64,000 bases of DNA from Bathymodiolus brooksi (Eukaryota > Mollusca > Bivalvia > Mytilida > Modiolidae). The stretch lies in the NCBI GenBank assembly GCA_963680875.1, contig OY804577.1, forward strand, positions 102,125,906-102,189,905, given 5' to 3'. Shown piece after piece: positions 10,441 through 21,727 of this stretch (position 1 is its first letter; each line of letters starts with the position of its first letter). The translations under genes were made by a program, and so were the position numbers. A model generated the notes under the pieces. The model was not told the origin of the DNA, made no database searches, and saw nothing but the letters and a program-made list of their open reading frames with translations.

Positions 10441-10740
10441 GATGTATGGTATTAATAACGTAGATATCTAATTTATTGTGGACGATACGTTTATGGAATG
10501 ACCGTCACCAGATATGCTCATGATAAAAAAATTGGGAATACCACTAATTTAAAAGTCTTTGTGAACATTGAAAGACTGGAAAGACCGCCATTTAAAATTC
10601 TTTTGCTGCCTGTAAACCAGAGGACCTAAACAATATGACCTAAACCGGCTACGGTTATATGTACTTATGGCTGAAGGTGATTGACCTTAGTTTAAATAAA
10701 TTACATTATTTAAGGAACTGTAATCAGTAGAATAAATACT
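10441..10740 (-). repeat. Dispersed repeat R, inverted copy
   Basis: AACGTAGATATCTAATTTA near 10457, a diverged ATACGTTTATGGAATGACCG, CACCAGATATGCTCA, and a long tail ending near TTAAGGAACTGTAATCAG. Confidence 0.6.
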
Positions 10741-10859
10741 AAAACATGAGACAACATAGTTAAACATGAATCAACATAAAAAAGTATGACTTTTACAGTG
10801 AACTATTTACATTGTAAAAAAAACAACTAGCTGTAGAAAAAAAACATTGATCAAATTTA

Positions 10860-11060
10860 ATGCTCAGGATGCATTTCTGGAGTAACCTTCATCAGGTACA
10901 CTTAAAGCCAAAATATATGAATGCCAAATAGTATAAAAATCTTCGGGAGCAAGAAAACCAAAGGGCCTAATCATAATAGCAAAACTCGACTAATGTCACA
11001 TATGCCTGAGGGAATAGTACCTAGGTTTTAACTTACATCGGTAGTATAAATATTAAGAAA
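10860..11060 (-). repeat. Dispersed repeat R, partial inverted copy
   Basis: Starts at TTTCTGGAGTAACCTTCATC near 10874, then AGGTACACTTAAAGCC, GGGAGCAAGAAAACCAAAGG and TATGCCTGAGGGA. The terminal ATATCTACGT segment is missing. Confidence 0.6.
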
Positions 11061-11068
11061 CAATTGGA

Positions 11069-11260
11069 AGATACCAATGGAGTAATTTGAAGCCATAAAT
11101 CGAAGAAGAACAGACAATACAATGATCGAAAGAAAAAGGACAAAAGAACAAACAACGAACTAGAAAACATTACAACAATAGCCTACTAAACACCACACAG
11201 AAAACTAAAAATTGAGCAGCACCAACCCCACACCTTTACAGAGGAACACTTGATCAAATA
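11069..11260 (-). repeat. 3' tail of reverse-transcriptase element, subfamily 1
   Basis: GGAAGATACCAATGGAGTAA at the low end, then CCACACAGAAAACTAAA and GAGCAGCACCAACCCCAC, all reading as the reverse of the family tail. Confidence 0.65.
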
Positions 11261-11399
11261 TTTGTTATCAATGTTGGTTCCCTTGGTAATAAATTTCCGG
11301 TAATTTCTTCGATTCTGTATTATCATTTGTAATCTTCGTATTGGTTACAATGCCATGATTATAATTGTTGCCATGTACATTAACCACGTTTAGAAATAG

Positions 11400-11592
11400 T
11401 TTAGCACAGTATTACATGCCCATGTATTTAGCACAGTATTACATGCCCATGTATTTAGCACAGTATTACATGCCCATGTATTTAGCACAGTATTACATGT
11501 CCATGTATTTAGCACAGTATTACATGTCCATGTATTTAGCACAGTATTACATGCCCATGTATTTAGCACAGTATTACATGTCCATGTATTTT
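11400..11592. repeat. Tandem array, 27-bp unit, 7 copies
   Basis: TTAGCACAGTATTACATG repeats every 27 bp from 11401, each time followed by CCCATG or TCCATG. Because 27 is a multiple of three, it gives short repetitive open frames on both strands (LAQYYMPMY on plus); these are not genes. Confidence 0.95.
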
Positions 11593-11684
11593 GCATTCCA
11601 TCAGGATCTCTACAGTTTTCTTGTGATGTCATAGTCTTTCCGTAGTAGTATTTGATTTTTTCCGAACGGAAAAAAATATTACAT

Positions 11685-11830
11685 TTTATTATATGACTTC
11701 AGATAATGTTTTTTCTGATTGCCTGACGTCCCTAGTAACGTTCTTTGATAAAACGTTTTATTATATGACTTCAGATAATGTCTTTTCTGATTGGCTGAAG
11801 TCCCTAGTAACGTTCTTTGATAACACGTTA
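11685..11830. repeat. 70-bp direct duplication, 2 copies
   Basis: TATATGACTTCAGATAATG starts at about 11690 and again about 70 bp later. Both copies run through CTAGTAACGTTCTTTGATAA. Confidence 0.9.
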
Positions 11831-12299
11831 TATTCAACGCGCAAAAAGTCACGAGAGTTGAACATAACATTCCAACGCTCCTCCAGACACCCTAAAATAG
11901 AAATGGTGTTTCCCAATTATCTTAAAAGTAGTAGCCAATCATCATTGAAGAACAAAAATAGTGTGAAGTTGTTTGTAATAAATTATCCAAGGGAACAAAT
12001 AAACGTTCACATCCTTATTCAAATATATTAAAACATTCATGCTATTTCAAAATTTCAGTGCATAAACTACATTTTAATGAATAATTATTTTCAAATATAC
12101 TACATCATGCGTGTTGATTTGATTGTTGAGAAAAGTTAAAGTTTGACATTCCATTAATGTACTTCATCATAATGTGAAAGATTTTACAGAACTAGGTCAT
12201 AGCTAGCAATGCATTTATATGAATCACCCGATATTCAATTTGAACTCATATACCTAATTGGGAATGTTTGATATATGCATATGTCCCTCTGCAATCAGG

Positions 12300-12500
12300 G
12301 TGTCACTAGTGGAGCAGGAACTGTTTACCCTTCTGTAGCACATGATGACATCCTTGTTTTGTTAGGTTAGTATTTTTATGTATAGTGTTATGTAGATCAT
12401 TGTTTATCCCTTTGTATCTTTTCGTTTGGTTATTGTGTTGTCTGTCCTTTGATTTACGGCTTCTGATTACCCCTTTGGTTTCTGCAAACTCTTCTTGAAG
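12300..12500 (+). repeat. 3' tail of reverse-transcriptase element, subfamily 1
   Basis: GGAGCAGGAACTGTTTACCC near the start, then TTTTGTTAGGTTAG and the end GGCTTCTGATTACCCCTTTG. The central CACCTGAGTTCACCC segment is replaced by CACATGATGACATCC. Confidence 0.6.
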
Positions 12501-12989
12501 CTATGAACCTCTACAATAAATGGTTTTATGTCAAAGAGAGGAATGAAACGCTGATAAAAAGTTACTGTTCTATAGTCTTGTTAATATCATCATTTGAATT
12601 CCATAATTTTCTCTATGTTCTTGATCATTTCATAAATAAGTATATTCCACAATAAGATACACGGATATACATGTATCATTAAAGTAAAGATTGGTACTCT
12701 TTGAGAGGAGATTTTGTTTTAAAAGGTTCCGATTCTCATAATAGAGTACTCTGAAGATGATATTCATAATCTAGAGTCTGGTGATCATAAGTGAAAGTAT
12801 CTTTTATAGTGAACACGTCACGAGAAACAAAAAAAAACTTAGGTTTCGGAAATAATATGCACGCCATCATGTCCTGGTTGACACATGTGGAATTCATGTG
12901 TCCATTGTGACTGGAGACATATTTACAATGAAAATGAAGACATGATAACAATGACAGATGAAATGCCTCACATATATATTTTTCAATTG

Positions 12990-13530
12990 TTGCTGCCTTT
13001 AAATCGGCTGTCCGAACAATGACGTCATAACAATAGGCATGTATGTAGTGAATCACAGTGTCTACAACTAGCAGTAAATGTAGATTATGAATCATTCTTT
13101 CTATTATTGGCTGTTCGAATGACTGTTAGCATACATACCTGGCTGTCCAAATGAAGCATCAGGTCATTAAGCATGTATATTAGGAATGACTGCTTATATA
13201 ACTGGATGTCCGAATAACGACTTCATGACGTCAGCCATGTACGTTGTGAAGCTATGTATCACTGTTTCTATTAATGGCAGTCCGAATAAGGACGTCAGAA
13301 TAATAGCCATGCATGTTGTGATTCAATATTTCTATAACTATCTGTCCAAATAAGGACAACAGGACAACAGAACAACAGCATGTATGTTGGGCATCCCTGC
13401 TTTTATAGCTGGCTGTCCAAATTAGGACGTTAGGACATTGACCGTTTTTGTTGTGATTCACTGTGTCTTTTACTGGCTGTCTGAAAAAGGACGTCAGAAC
13501 AATAGTCATGTATGTTATAACATATATCAT
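12990..13530. repeat. Degenerate tandem array, about 66-bp unit, about 8 copies
   Basis: Segments of the type GGCTGTCCGAATAAGGACGT, then CAATAGCCATGTATGTTGTG, recur near 13008, 13140, 13205, 13270, 13338, 13405 and 13474. Copies differ by substitutions and small indels. Open frames of 119-127 codons overlapping the array are by-products. Confidence 0.75.
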
Positions 13531-13924
13531 ACAATTCGTAAATTCGATATGCTTTATATCTACTGGAAAAGGAGACTCCATGTCGTTGGTCGTATATGGT
13601 AGTTTACTTCTACATATACAATCAGCGCCTATCACCGCTAAGATAAGTGACGGACATCGACAATGCTCTTCTTATATTATTCTACTTCACCCACAAATAA
13701 AACTGACATCCATGATGAAAGTTGAAATAATGTTGACAGAAATAAAATAAGAGCTACGCAAAGCGAACCATGATACGACAGCAGCATGTCGAAAAGGATA
13801 AGTCCTACATGTGTATATCAAAAAGCGAGTGTGGAAGCAGTATTTTGCTTGACACAGTAATGTGTTGGACATAGTAATATGCTGGACCTATTGTATGTTG
13901 GACATTTGTATTGTTTTACTATTT

Positions 13925-14370
13925 GAAATGTTTAATATGCCTTCCAAATATACGATATTTCGGAATTGGGCACCTTTTTAAAATAAAATAGCAAAATATT
14001 TTATGGTCCATCTATAACCCATAAAGATGATCAATTTGTAAAACAAAATCGGTTTTTGTTGAGTTGATCTCCAAAACTATAAGAGAGAGAAGAAATCTGT
14101 AGACATTCTACAAAAAGCTCTCGGTCCAACCAATTAAACAAATTAAAAAATAACTGTATCAAATTTGAATGGAAAATAAACATTCTATATACATATGCTA
14201 AAGTTCCGGAATATGGACCCATTTTAGACCGCTTTGTGAAATAAAATACCAGATGTTTTTTATGGCACATCAATAACCCATTAAGATGATCATTTTGTAA
14301 AAACTGCATTAAAATTGGATGAAAAATAAAAAGTTACAAATTTGAAATTTCCTCCTTTGGGCCCCTTGTC
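13925..14370. repeat. Imperfect direct repeat, about 240 bp apart
   Basis: TAACCCATAAAGATGATC near 14015 and TAACCCATTAAGATGATC near 14274 lie in matching contexts, each preceded by an ATTTTATGG or TTTTTATGG segment and followed by a TTTGTAAAA segment. It resembles old duplicated repeat DNA. Confidence 0.5.
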
Positions 14371-14594
14371 AAAACGATAATAGCTACATCATAGTACTAT
14401 GCATTTTACTGAAAGGGATTTTCCTAAGGAATTCATTGGGGAAAAAAGCGCCATCAAAATCAGATGAAAAAAACAGAACACTACACCAAGTTGATATCCG
14501 CCTTTATTCACTGCCACTTATCATTGTGTTCTCAAAATTCAGAAGGATCCGTAATCAACTTCATTTATCGCAAGGAAACCATTCTGTCGACAGA

Positions 14595-14642
14595 GAAAAG
14601 ACCGACGACAACGACAACGACGACCAGGACGACGACAGCGCC
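14595..14642. repeat. GAC-rich triplet repeat
   Basis: GACGACAACGACAACGACG and related triplets, coding for Asp/Thr-rich nonsense in short frames. Confidence 0.7.
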
Positions 14643-15419
14643 ATAACATAATACCTCCGTAGCTCCGGAACCGTAATATGGAATTCTTATGGTAAACAAT
14701 ATGTCATAAGAGCTACGGTTCCGCAGCTTAAAACGCCCGTAAAATGTTTACAGTCGCATAATGAAAAACAAAACAAAATCTACACGGTCGGAGTTTTCCA
14801 AATCTACTCTCAAAATTGTAGAAACGGAGGAAAACCCGATTCTCATAGCACACATATACATGATCACTCCATTTTCTGTCTTGGAATAGCCAATTCAAAG
14901 AAAAAGGTGGCGGGGTTAAACTAGTGTCATAGGCCCCAAATCCACCCCCTCAGTGAAATGATATGCTGTCATGCAAGTGTGAGAATAACACCCAATAATT
15001 ATGATCAATTTAGAAATAACACCTCATAAGAAAATAAACATTTGTAATCTTGTCAACCAAATTCAAAACTACTAAATTATGAAATTTTATTACAGCTCCT
15101 TTAATTTAATATATGTCATAAAGTATACATGCAACTCTTTATTTTGCAAAGATTTGTGAATAAATTAGAAACGGTTTTTTAATTTCTTTATGTGTTTACT
15201 CGGCCAAATAAGAAAAATATGTATTCTTTTTGATAAAGTGTAGAAATCCGAAGGCAATAAAAACTGCATATTCAAAAATAATAATAACTTGTTTTTCAAA
15301 CAGATGTACACGTACTCAGTATTTAACCATTCCATCATTTTAGTGTGAAGACTGTAAAAAATAAATCCGGATGTGATCGCTGAGGCATTGTTCAAATGGT
15401 CGAGCTCAGTTATATTTAT

Positions 15420-15735
15420 ATTAGCTAACACCAGGGGTATATCAATAGGGGTAATCACAGGCCGTAAATCGAAGACGGGCAGAAAATACAATGGCGGACA
15501 GATCATCAGACCAAATGAGACACAATGATTTACAAAACGCAACACAGACAACTGAAGATTGTGCAACACGAACCACACTAGAAACCGGGGATTACTGCAG
15601 GTGCTACAGAAGAGTGTTAGCAGTTCCTGTTCCACTAGTGGCGGAACGAACGAGGAAATGACCGGATTACGATAACGACAAAGGGAATATATCCATGGCC
15701 ATTTGTGACACTGACATTCTGGTAGATTAATATGT
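15420..15735 (-). repeat. Reverse-transcriptase element 3' end with coding remnant
   Basis: The minus-strand reading begins near 15710 with codons for SVSQMAMDIFPLSLS and a stop. This matches the C-terminal end of the relic at 8586-8875 (SVSQMTTDMFHLP and stop). It then runs through AATCCGGTCATTTCC, AGTGGAACAGGAACTG, GTGTGGTTCGTGTTGCAC and ends with GATTACCCCTATTGATAT. This is a second place where coding region and dispersed tail are continuous. Confidence 0.7.
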
Positions 15736-16228
15736 CCACCGATACCTTGTGTCCAGTTGTGAATTTAATTGTGAGGAAGATTAGGAAAACTCGTGACAGC
15801 AATATTCACTGCTTAATGTACAGCTTGAGAAAATCTTTTCTGGATAAAGTTAGTAGCGTGTGGTCTGTGGTGATTCCTGGTGTATGAGGCAATCCGTAAT
15901 ATTTTTTGTTTTCAGACAATTTCAATTATTTTATAGTTGGTTATCCAATTTTCTTCTTAAATCGTCACTAAAGAAATTGAATACATAAATATGTATAGAT
16001 GCGTCTGTTGTGTGTATATGAAAGATATATACATGTATATGCAATATGTATTCTGATATTGATGTGGTTCCCTGTCCTAGACAGAATATGCTGCCAATGA
16101 AAAATAATGTGCCTCTCCCATATGCTTAGGTGTCATTTACCGATTTTAGCTATCAGTTTTAGGAATTGTTGCTTGTCTTGTTCCCAAAGACTTTTAAGTT
16201 ATTTGATTTTCTTGTGACAATATACGTA

Positions 16229-16570
16229 CGTGATAAAAGTTATTCCAGCATTACACGTACTAAGTTATCTACATTGTAAATACCACAGAAGTGTAACGTG
16301 ATAAAAGTTATTCCAGCATTACACGTACTAAGTTATCTACATTGTAAATACCACAGAAGTGTAACGTGATAAAAGTTATTCCAGCATTACACGTACTAAG
16401 TTATCTACATTGTAAATACCACAGAAGTGTAACGTGATAAAAGTTATTCCAGCATTACACGTACTAAGTTATCTACATTGTAAATACCACAGAAGTGTAA
16501 CGTGATAAAAGTTATTCCAGCATTACACGTACTAAGTTATCTACATTGTAAATACCACAGAAGTGTAATA
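16229..16570. repeat. Tandem array, 68-bp unit, 5 copies
   Basis: TGATAAAAGTTATTCCAGC starts at 16231, 16299, 16367, 16435 and 16503 with essentially no differences, which implies recent expansion. The unit includes GTTATTCCAGCATTACACGT, resembling part of repeat R. Confidence 0.95.
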
Positions 16571-16724
16571 TGAGCTTGCAGTCTCTGTTATATGTTCAAT
16601 CTAGAATAACATTGTAATATTATACATATATCTTTGACTTATCACGTAGACGTTTTCTTTCCTCTATCAATACCAAGACTTGACTGTATATATGAGTAAC
16701 ATGGCGGGTGTCTTATAAGAAGCA

Positions 16725-17090
16725 GGAACTGTTCGCTCTTCGCGCGCACCTGAGTTCACCCCCAGTTTTATGGCGGGGTCCGTGTTGCTCATCTTTTAGT
16801 TTTTTTGTGTTGTGTCTTTACGTTCTGAGTTCCGTGTTGTGTTGACCGTTTTGATTTCCGCATAGAAACTGTGTTCTGTTAGTCTTTACCTCCAGTTGTT
16901 TGTAGGAGGGCTCATATCTTGTTTACGTTATTTGTATCTGTTTGCGCATAGTGGTGTCCAACACATATTGAGTTGAGTTTTTGTTTTGTTTTTCTTCGTC
17001 TTATGTACCTTATGTTGCCACTTTCTCTGGATTTTCCATTGTTGATTGTCCCTTCGGAGCTCTATAGTGTTTATATTCTAACTGTTGATA
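16725..17090 (+). repeat. 3' tail of reverse-transcriptase element, long subfamily 2 copy
   Basis: The longest copy in the window. In order it has AGAAGCAGGAACTGTTCGC, CACCTGAGTTCACCCCC, GGCGGGGTCCGTGTTGCTC, TTTACGTTCTGAGTTCCGTG, GTTGTTTGTAGGAGGGCTC, GTGGTGTCCAACACATATTG and CTCTGGATTTTCCATTG. It shows that the short copies at 6.9, 35.2, 43.3 and 43.8 kb are 5'-truncated versions of one sequence. Confidence 0.75.
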
Positions 17091-18040
17091 ATTGATTTTA
17101 CCTCGATTATTACTCTGTGAATAGAATTAAAGTCATTGTAGTAAATCATTCAAATAAAGTTCAAAATACATGTATGTACGTACGCTTGAAGTTCTCAGAA
17201 ACTAGAAACGCTTTCGTTTTCTAAAGTCCCATTCACCAATATATCACCACCCATGCCTACCACTATATATTAAATGGCTTTAATATATTGAAACATGCAT
17301 AAGATGGTGTTCATTATTTGATATTTATAAAGTCTCTATTCAATTTAAAATAATAAATCAGATCTTAAAAAAAAATGGCAAACATTTTATGATTTATTTT
17401 TCGTCCTTTATGATTTAAATTGCTGGACGAATATAGTATGGAAAATATAAAAGTCATGATCAACAGCATAACCGACAACAACATTACTCATAGCCTCCCA
17501 CAAACAGGGATTGCAAAGGGATTTCCAACCTGTTGTCAATATGCTATAAAAATGTATATATCAAATTAACACCTCATACAAGATATAACTGATTTGCAAT
17601 AGATAATACATTATCCATTAAACAGCCTATATTTTTTTTCACCAGAACACAAAAATTGTATACACTATAAACAAGTTGTGAGATTGGACATGGTCACCAT
17701 GACAGATTAAGTTTATTATTAATTTCTCAGTTTTTCCATTTTTGTTTTCGTCAATATTATACGTATTTGGCCATTTCAGGAAGGGTGTTCATTATTTTGT
17801 CACACCGAGTTTTCAGTTGAATACAGCGTTACAATCATTTATTTTCCTACACATTATGTATTTTGATTGTTTTATTGTGACATTTGTTTTTTGCATATTG
17901 ATTTGTTGAAGGTTTATAGTTGTATAACTTAATTACATATACAAAATATGAACACGTGTCGATTGATTGTTTTCCTGTTAGATGCATACGATTGACATCT
18001 TATGGGTAGATGGGCAGTAAGGTGTATATCTATTATAAGT
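17091..18040. other. AT-rich stretch, nothing recognised
   Basis: No open frame of note and no repeat structure that I can identify. Confidence 0.4.
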
Positions 18041-19290
18041 GGAACAGTCAGTTGTATGTGTCTAACAGCATTGCATGCATACATATGACTCATCTCTAAG
18101 AACAGGTACAGCCAGTTGAATGTATCTTATAGAATTGGATACATACATCTGACTCGTCACTGGGCACAGAAGCAGCCAGTTGAATGTATCTAATAGAAAT
18201 GGATACATACATCTGACTCGTCACTGGGCACAGGAATAGACAGTTAAATGTATCTTATATAATTGGATACATACATCTGACTCGGCGCTGGGTACAGGAA
18301 CAGCCAGTTGAATGTATCTTATAGAATTGGATACATACACCTGACTCGTCACTGGGTACAGGAACAGTCAATTGAATGTATCTTATAGAATTTGATACAT
18401 ACATCTGACTCGTCACTGGGTACAGGAACAGTCAATTGAATGTATCTTATAGAATTGGATACATACATCTGACTCGTCGCTGGGTACAGGAACAGTCAGT
18501 TGAAAGTATCTTATAGAATTGGATACATACATCTGACTCGTCGCTGGGTACAGGAACAGTCAATTGAATGTATCTTATAGAATTGGATACATACATCTGA
18601 CTCGTCACTGGGTACAGGAACAGCAAGTTGAATGTATCTTACTGAATTGGATACATACATCTGACTCATCTCTGAGAACAGGAACAGCCAGTTGAATGTA
18701 TCTTATAGAATTGGATACATACATCTGACTCATCTCTGAGCACAGGAACAGCCAGTTGAATGTATCTTATAGAATTGATACATACATCTGACTCGTCACT
18801 GGGTACAGGAACAGCAAGTTGAATGTATCTTACTGAATTGGATACATACATCTGACTCATCTCTGAGAACAGGAACAGCCAGTTGAATGTATCTTATAGA
18901 ATTGGATACATACATCTGACTCATCTCTGAGCACAGGAACAGCCAGTTGAATGTATCTTATAGAATTGATACATACATCTGACTCGTCGCTGGGTACAGG
19001 AACAGCCAGTTGAATGTATCTTATAGAATTGGATACATACACCTAACTCGTCGCTGGGTACAGGAACAGTCAATTGAATGTACTGGTATCTTATAGAATT
19101 GGATACATACATCTGACTCATCGCTGAGCACAGGAACAGTCAATTAAATGTATCTTATAGAATTGGATACGTACACCTGACTCATCACTGGGTACAGGCA
19201 AAGCCAGTCGTATGTGTCTAACAACATTGCATACATACACCTGACTCCCCTCTAGGTATAGGAATAGTCAAATGTAAATATCTTACTGGG
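18040..19290. repeat. Tandem array, 64-bp unit, about 19 copies
   Basis: The unit reads roughly GAATTGGATACATACATCTG, ACTCGTCACTGGGTACAGGA, ACAGCCAGTTGAATGTATCT, then TATA. Edge copies near 18040 and 19230 are diverged (TAACAGCATTGCATGCATAC) and central copies are homogeneous. A segment of three units near 18600-18790 is repeated near 18795-18980, so multi-unit duplication occurred. Short minus frames rich in YIQLAVPVP are by-products. Confidence 0.95.
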
Positions 19291-19384
19291 CACCAATAAT
19301 CGAATGAAACAAACCAAAAGAGATTAGGTAAGGCGTTTTGTTATGTAGTTAAAAACATATTTTCTATTTTCAAATGATTAAGTT

Positions 19385-19645
19385 GGTTGGTTTTATGGTG
19401 TTTAATGCCACTTTCAACACTATTTCAGCTATATCGTGGAGGTCAATTTTATTGGTGGAGGAAATTATAGTGCCCAAGGAAAACCACCGACCTGTTGCAA
19501 TTCACTGACACACTTTATCACATAATGTTGTATCGAGTACACCGCGCAATGAACGGGGTTCGAACTCACAACTTAAGTGGTGATAGGCACTGATTGCACA
19601 GATAGTTGTAATTCCAACGACCATACGAGCACGACCATGATGGCT
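19385..19645 (-). repeat. tRNA-derived SINE, family B (near full length)
   Basis: Low end: GGTGTTTAATGCCACTTTCA (reversed tail). High end: reversed head CGTATGGTCGTTGGAATTAC. The B-box-like GAACGGGGTTCGAACTCAC lies at about 19551-19569. It ends near CACGACCATGATGGCTCC. Confidence 0.8.
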
Positions 19646-19799
19646 CCCTCAAATGATTAAGCCAGAAGACAGGAGGTGTATGTCTAGTAGAGGCTAGATG
19701 TATTAGATTCAACACATATTTATAGCTAAACTTTATGCTGAACTTATTACTACATTGTAACATGAATGCATTATTTTCCTTTGATCTTTTTATGGCTTA

Positions 19800-20400
19800 C
19801 ATACCAGAATGTAAGCAACAGCTAAAAACTATGAAATAATACACGCAGACACGAGATATTGCACACTTTAAACCTGGGCTGTAGTTTTATTACTCTCAGA
19901 GAGCCGTGCTATAATCAACGACCGAGATGTGATATTGCATGGCTTTATGTTGCAAATAATTTATACCGCGGTTTTCCGAGTTAAACGGTTAAATAATCGA
20001 ACGCTTCTTGGTATAAATGTTACATGTACCTCTATAAAGCGTAGTCGTATCAGGGACATTTAAATATCGTGTGAAATTATGAATACATTGCAAATGTAGA
20101 ATACGTCTTAATACCTGTCAGGAAATAAAGATATATCAAGTTCCTTTTTTATTTGGCGAAGTTGAATAAAGAATACGAAATTATAAGATCCACCGTCGTA
20201 TTCATGATTCAGCACATTTAAAACATTTAATACATAGTGATAGATGTCATTATATCTTGGTTAACGAGACTTAAAAAACGAAATCTTATCAAATTTCTTC
20301 AACTTCCGACAAACGTGCGTTCTGGTTGGCAGTTAAGAATCTTCCTGTTAAATGGAAACTTTACCCAGTAGGAACTTGATTCTTGTTAAATTACTACAAT
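19800..20400. other. Stretch without recognised features
   Basis: Slightly more CpG than its surroundings near 19910-20010. No convincing exon, tRNA or repeat. Confidence 0.35.
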
Positions 20401-20424
20401 ATAAATATTGATATCAAAGTTAGT

Positions 20425-20600
20425 ACCCAGGTGCGTTTCTGGAATAACATTCATCACGTGCGCTCAAGGTCAAATGATTGCTAAATCAAATTTTTTTTTA
20501 ATTGGAGAAAAAAAACCAAAGGGCCTAAACAGGATATCGAAAAACGTCTGTAATCACCTATGCTTCAGGGAGGAGAACATTATATTTAATAATAACAACA
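20425..20600 (-). repeat. Dispersed repeat R, inverted partial copy
   Basis: GGTGCGTTTCTGGAATAACA, then ATCACGTGCGCTCAAGGTC, then AAAACCAAAGGGCCTAAACA and TATGCTTCAGGGAGGAGAA. Confidence 0.65.
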
Positions 20601-20753
20601 CATTTTAATTTATTAATAAAGGTATAAGCAAGGTAATAATAATAATCAGCAAGAGCTCAAAGATATATATATATTAATCTAGATTGAACAACTAACAGAC
20701 ACTGCAAGCACATGTTACAAATGCGCTGAATTTTTATCATTGGAAACATATTC

Positions 20754-21053
20754 TTTCTACGCCAGGAAAGGGCCCGGGTGGATCAATGAGTTAGGTAGTT
20801 GGATTACCTAGCAACTCATACAAGCCTATCAACAATACGGCATGGGTTCGCGCCCGGCTTTGTAAATTACAAAAAGCGTGCACTCGACTCGCAGTCGCAA
20901 GTGATAAAGTTTAACAGTTGCTTGCTTATGGTCGGTGGTTCTCTTCGGCTTCTTCCACCACTAAAACTGGTCGCCCTGATATAGCTGAAATATTGCTGAA
21001 AATGGCGTTAAACACAATAAATCAAATCAATCAAATCATTTCTATGCCAGGAA
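20754..21053 (+). repeat. tRNA-derived SINE, family A, full length with target-site duplication
   Basis: The body is 20769-21038. The tRNA-like head has an A-box-like TGAGTTAGGTAGTTGGATT and a B-box GGGTTCGCGCCCGG. The body includes GTGCACTCGACTCGCAGTCG. The 3' end has GATATAGCTGAAATATTGCT, GGCGTTAAACAC and a short simple tail of AATCAAATC repeats. The 15-bp direct repeats TTTCTACGCCAGGAA (20754-20768) and TTTCTATGCCAGGAA (21039-21053) flank it with one mismatch. The reverse transcriptase that mobilises it is not identified. Confidence 0.9.
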
Positions 21054-21262
21054 GTTACATAGAAATCAAAACATAAAATTGCATATTTATGTATATCAAA
21101 TAAACATCAAATATAATTATATTTATTTAGTACATCATTTGTGTATCTAACCTTCAAGATTTTTTAATCATCTTTTACATGATATAATCTCCTAGACGTA
21201 TGAATATTCAGTTATTGGGTCCTAAATCATTTAAAAACGATAAAGGGGAATGATATTAGTTA

Positions 21263-21596
21263 ACGTTGATCATAGGTACCCGATTTGTGGACCCCTCCTT
21301 TTTAATTGTTTTTTAATTCATCACTTTTGTGGGACATTTTCATCATAAACAGTGTTGAACAACTTCAAACATTACCAAAAACTCAATCCGAGATCGATAT
21401 AAGCCCATTTCTAAAAACACAAAAACCCTCGATCCTCTACTGTTTTTAGAAATGGGCTTATATCGATCTCGGATTGAGTTTTTGGTAACGTTTGAAGTTG
21501 TTCAACACTGTTTATAATGAAAACGTCCCACAAAAGTGATGAATTAAAAAAAATTAAAAAAGGGGGGCCCACAAATCGGGTACCTATGACGTTGAT
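21263..21596. mobile_element. Foldback element (318 bp) with 8-bp target-site duplication
   Basis: The body is 21271-21588. It begins CATAGGTACCCGATTTGTGG and ends with the complement CGGGTACCTATG. The arms are about 148 bp each with only a few mismatches, around a loop of about 22 bases (CAAAAACCCTCGATCCTC). The 8-bp direct repeat ACGTTGAT flanks it at 21263-21270 and 21589-21596. An 8-bp duplication fits hAT-type mobilisation. Transcribed RNA would form a nearly perfect 148-bp hairpin. Confidence 0.9.
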
Positions 21597-21727
21597 ATAG
21601 ATGTAAGTTTATGTTATTAATGAAGGAGATGAGTAATCCACCTTAAAACGCTTTCACATCTGATAATTCTTTCTGTGTGTTAATGGTATCGATTTTACCT
21701 CTTTCTACAATTTGTCGATTGAATTTT

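Noticed and set aside
11365..11634. Plus and minus frames of 80-89 codons
   Set aside because: By-products of the 27-bp tandem array.
13252..13635. 127-codon minus frame
   Set aside because: Overlaps the degenerate 66-bp array.
18666..19121. Minus frames with YIQLAVPVP repeats
   Set aside because: By-products of the 64-bp array.
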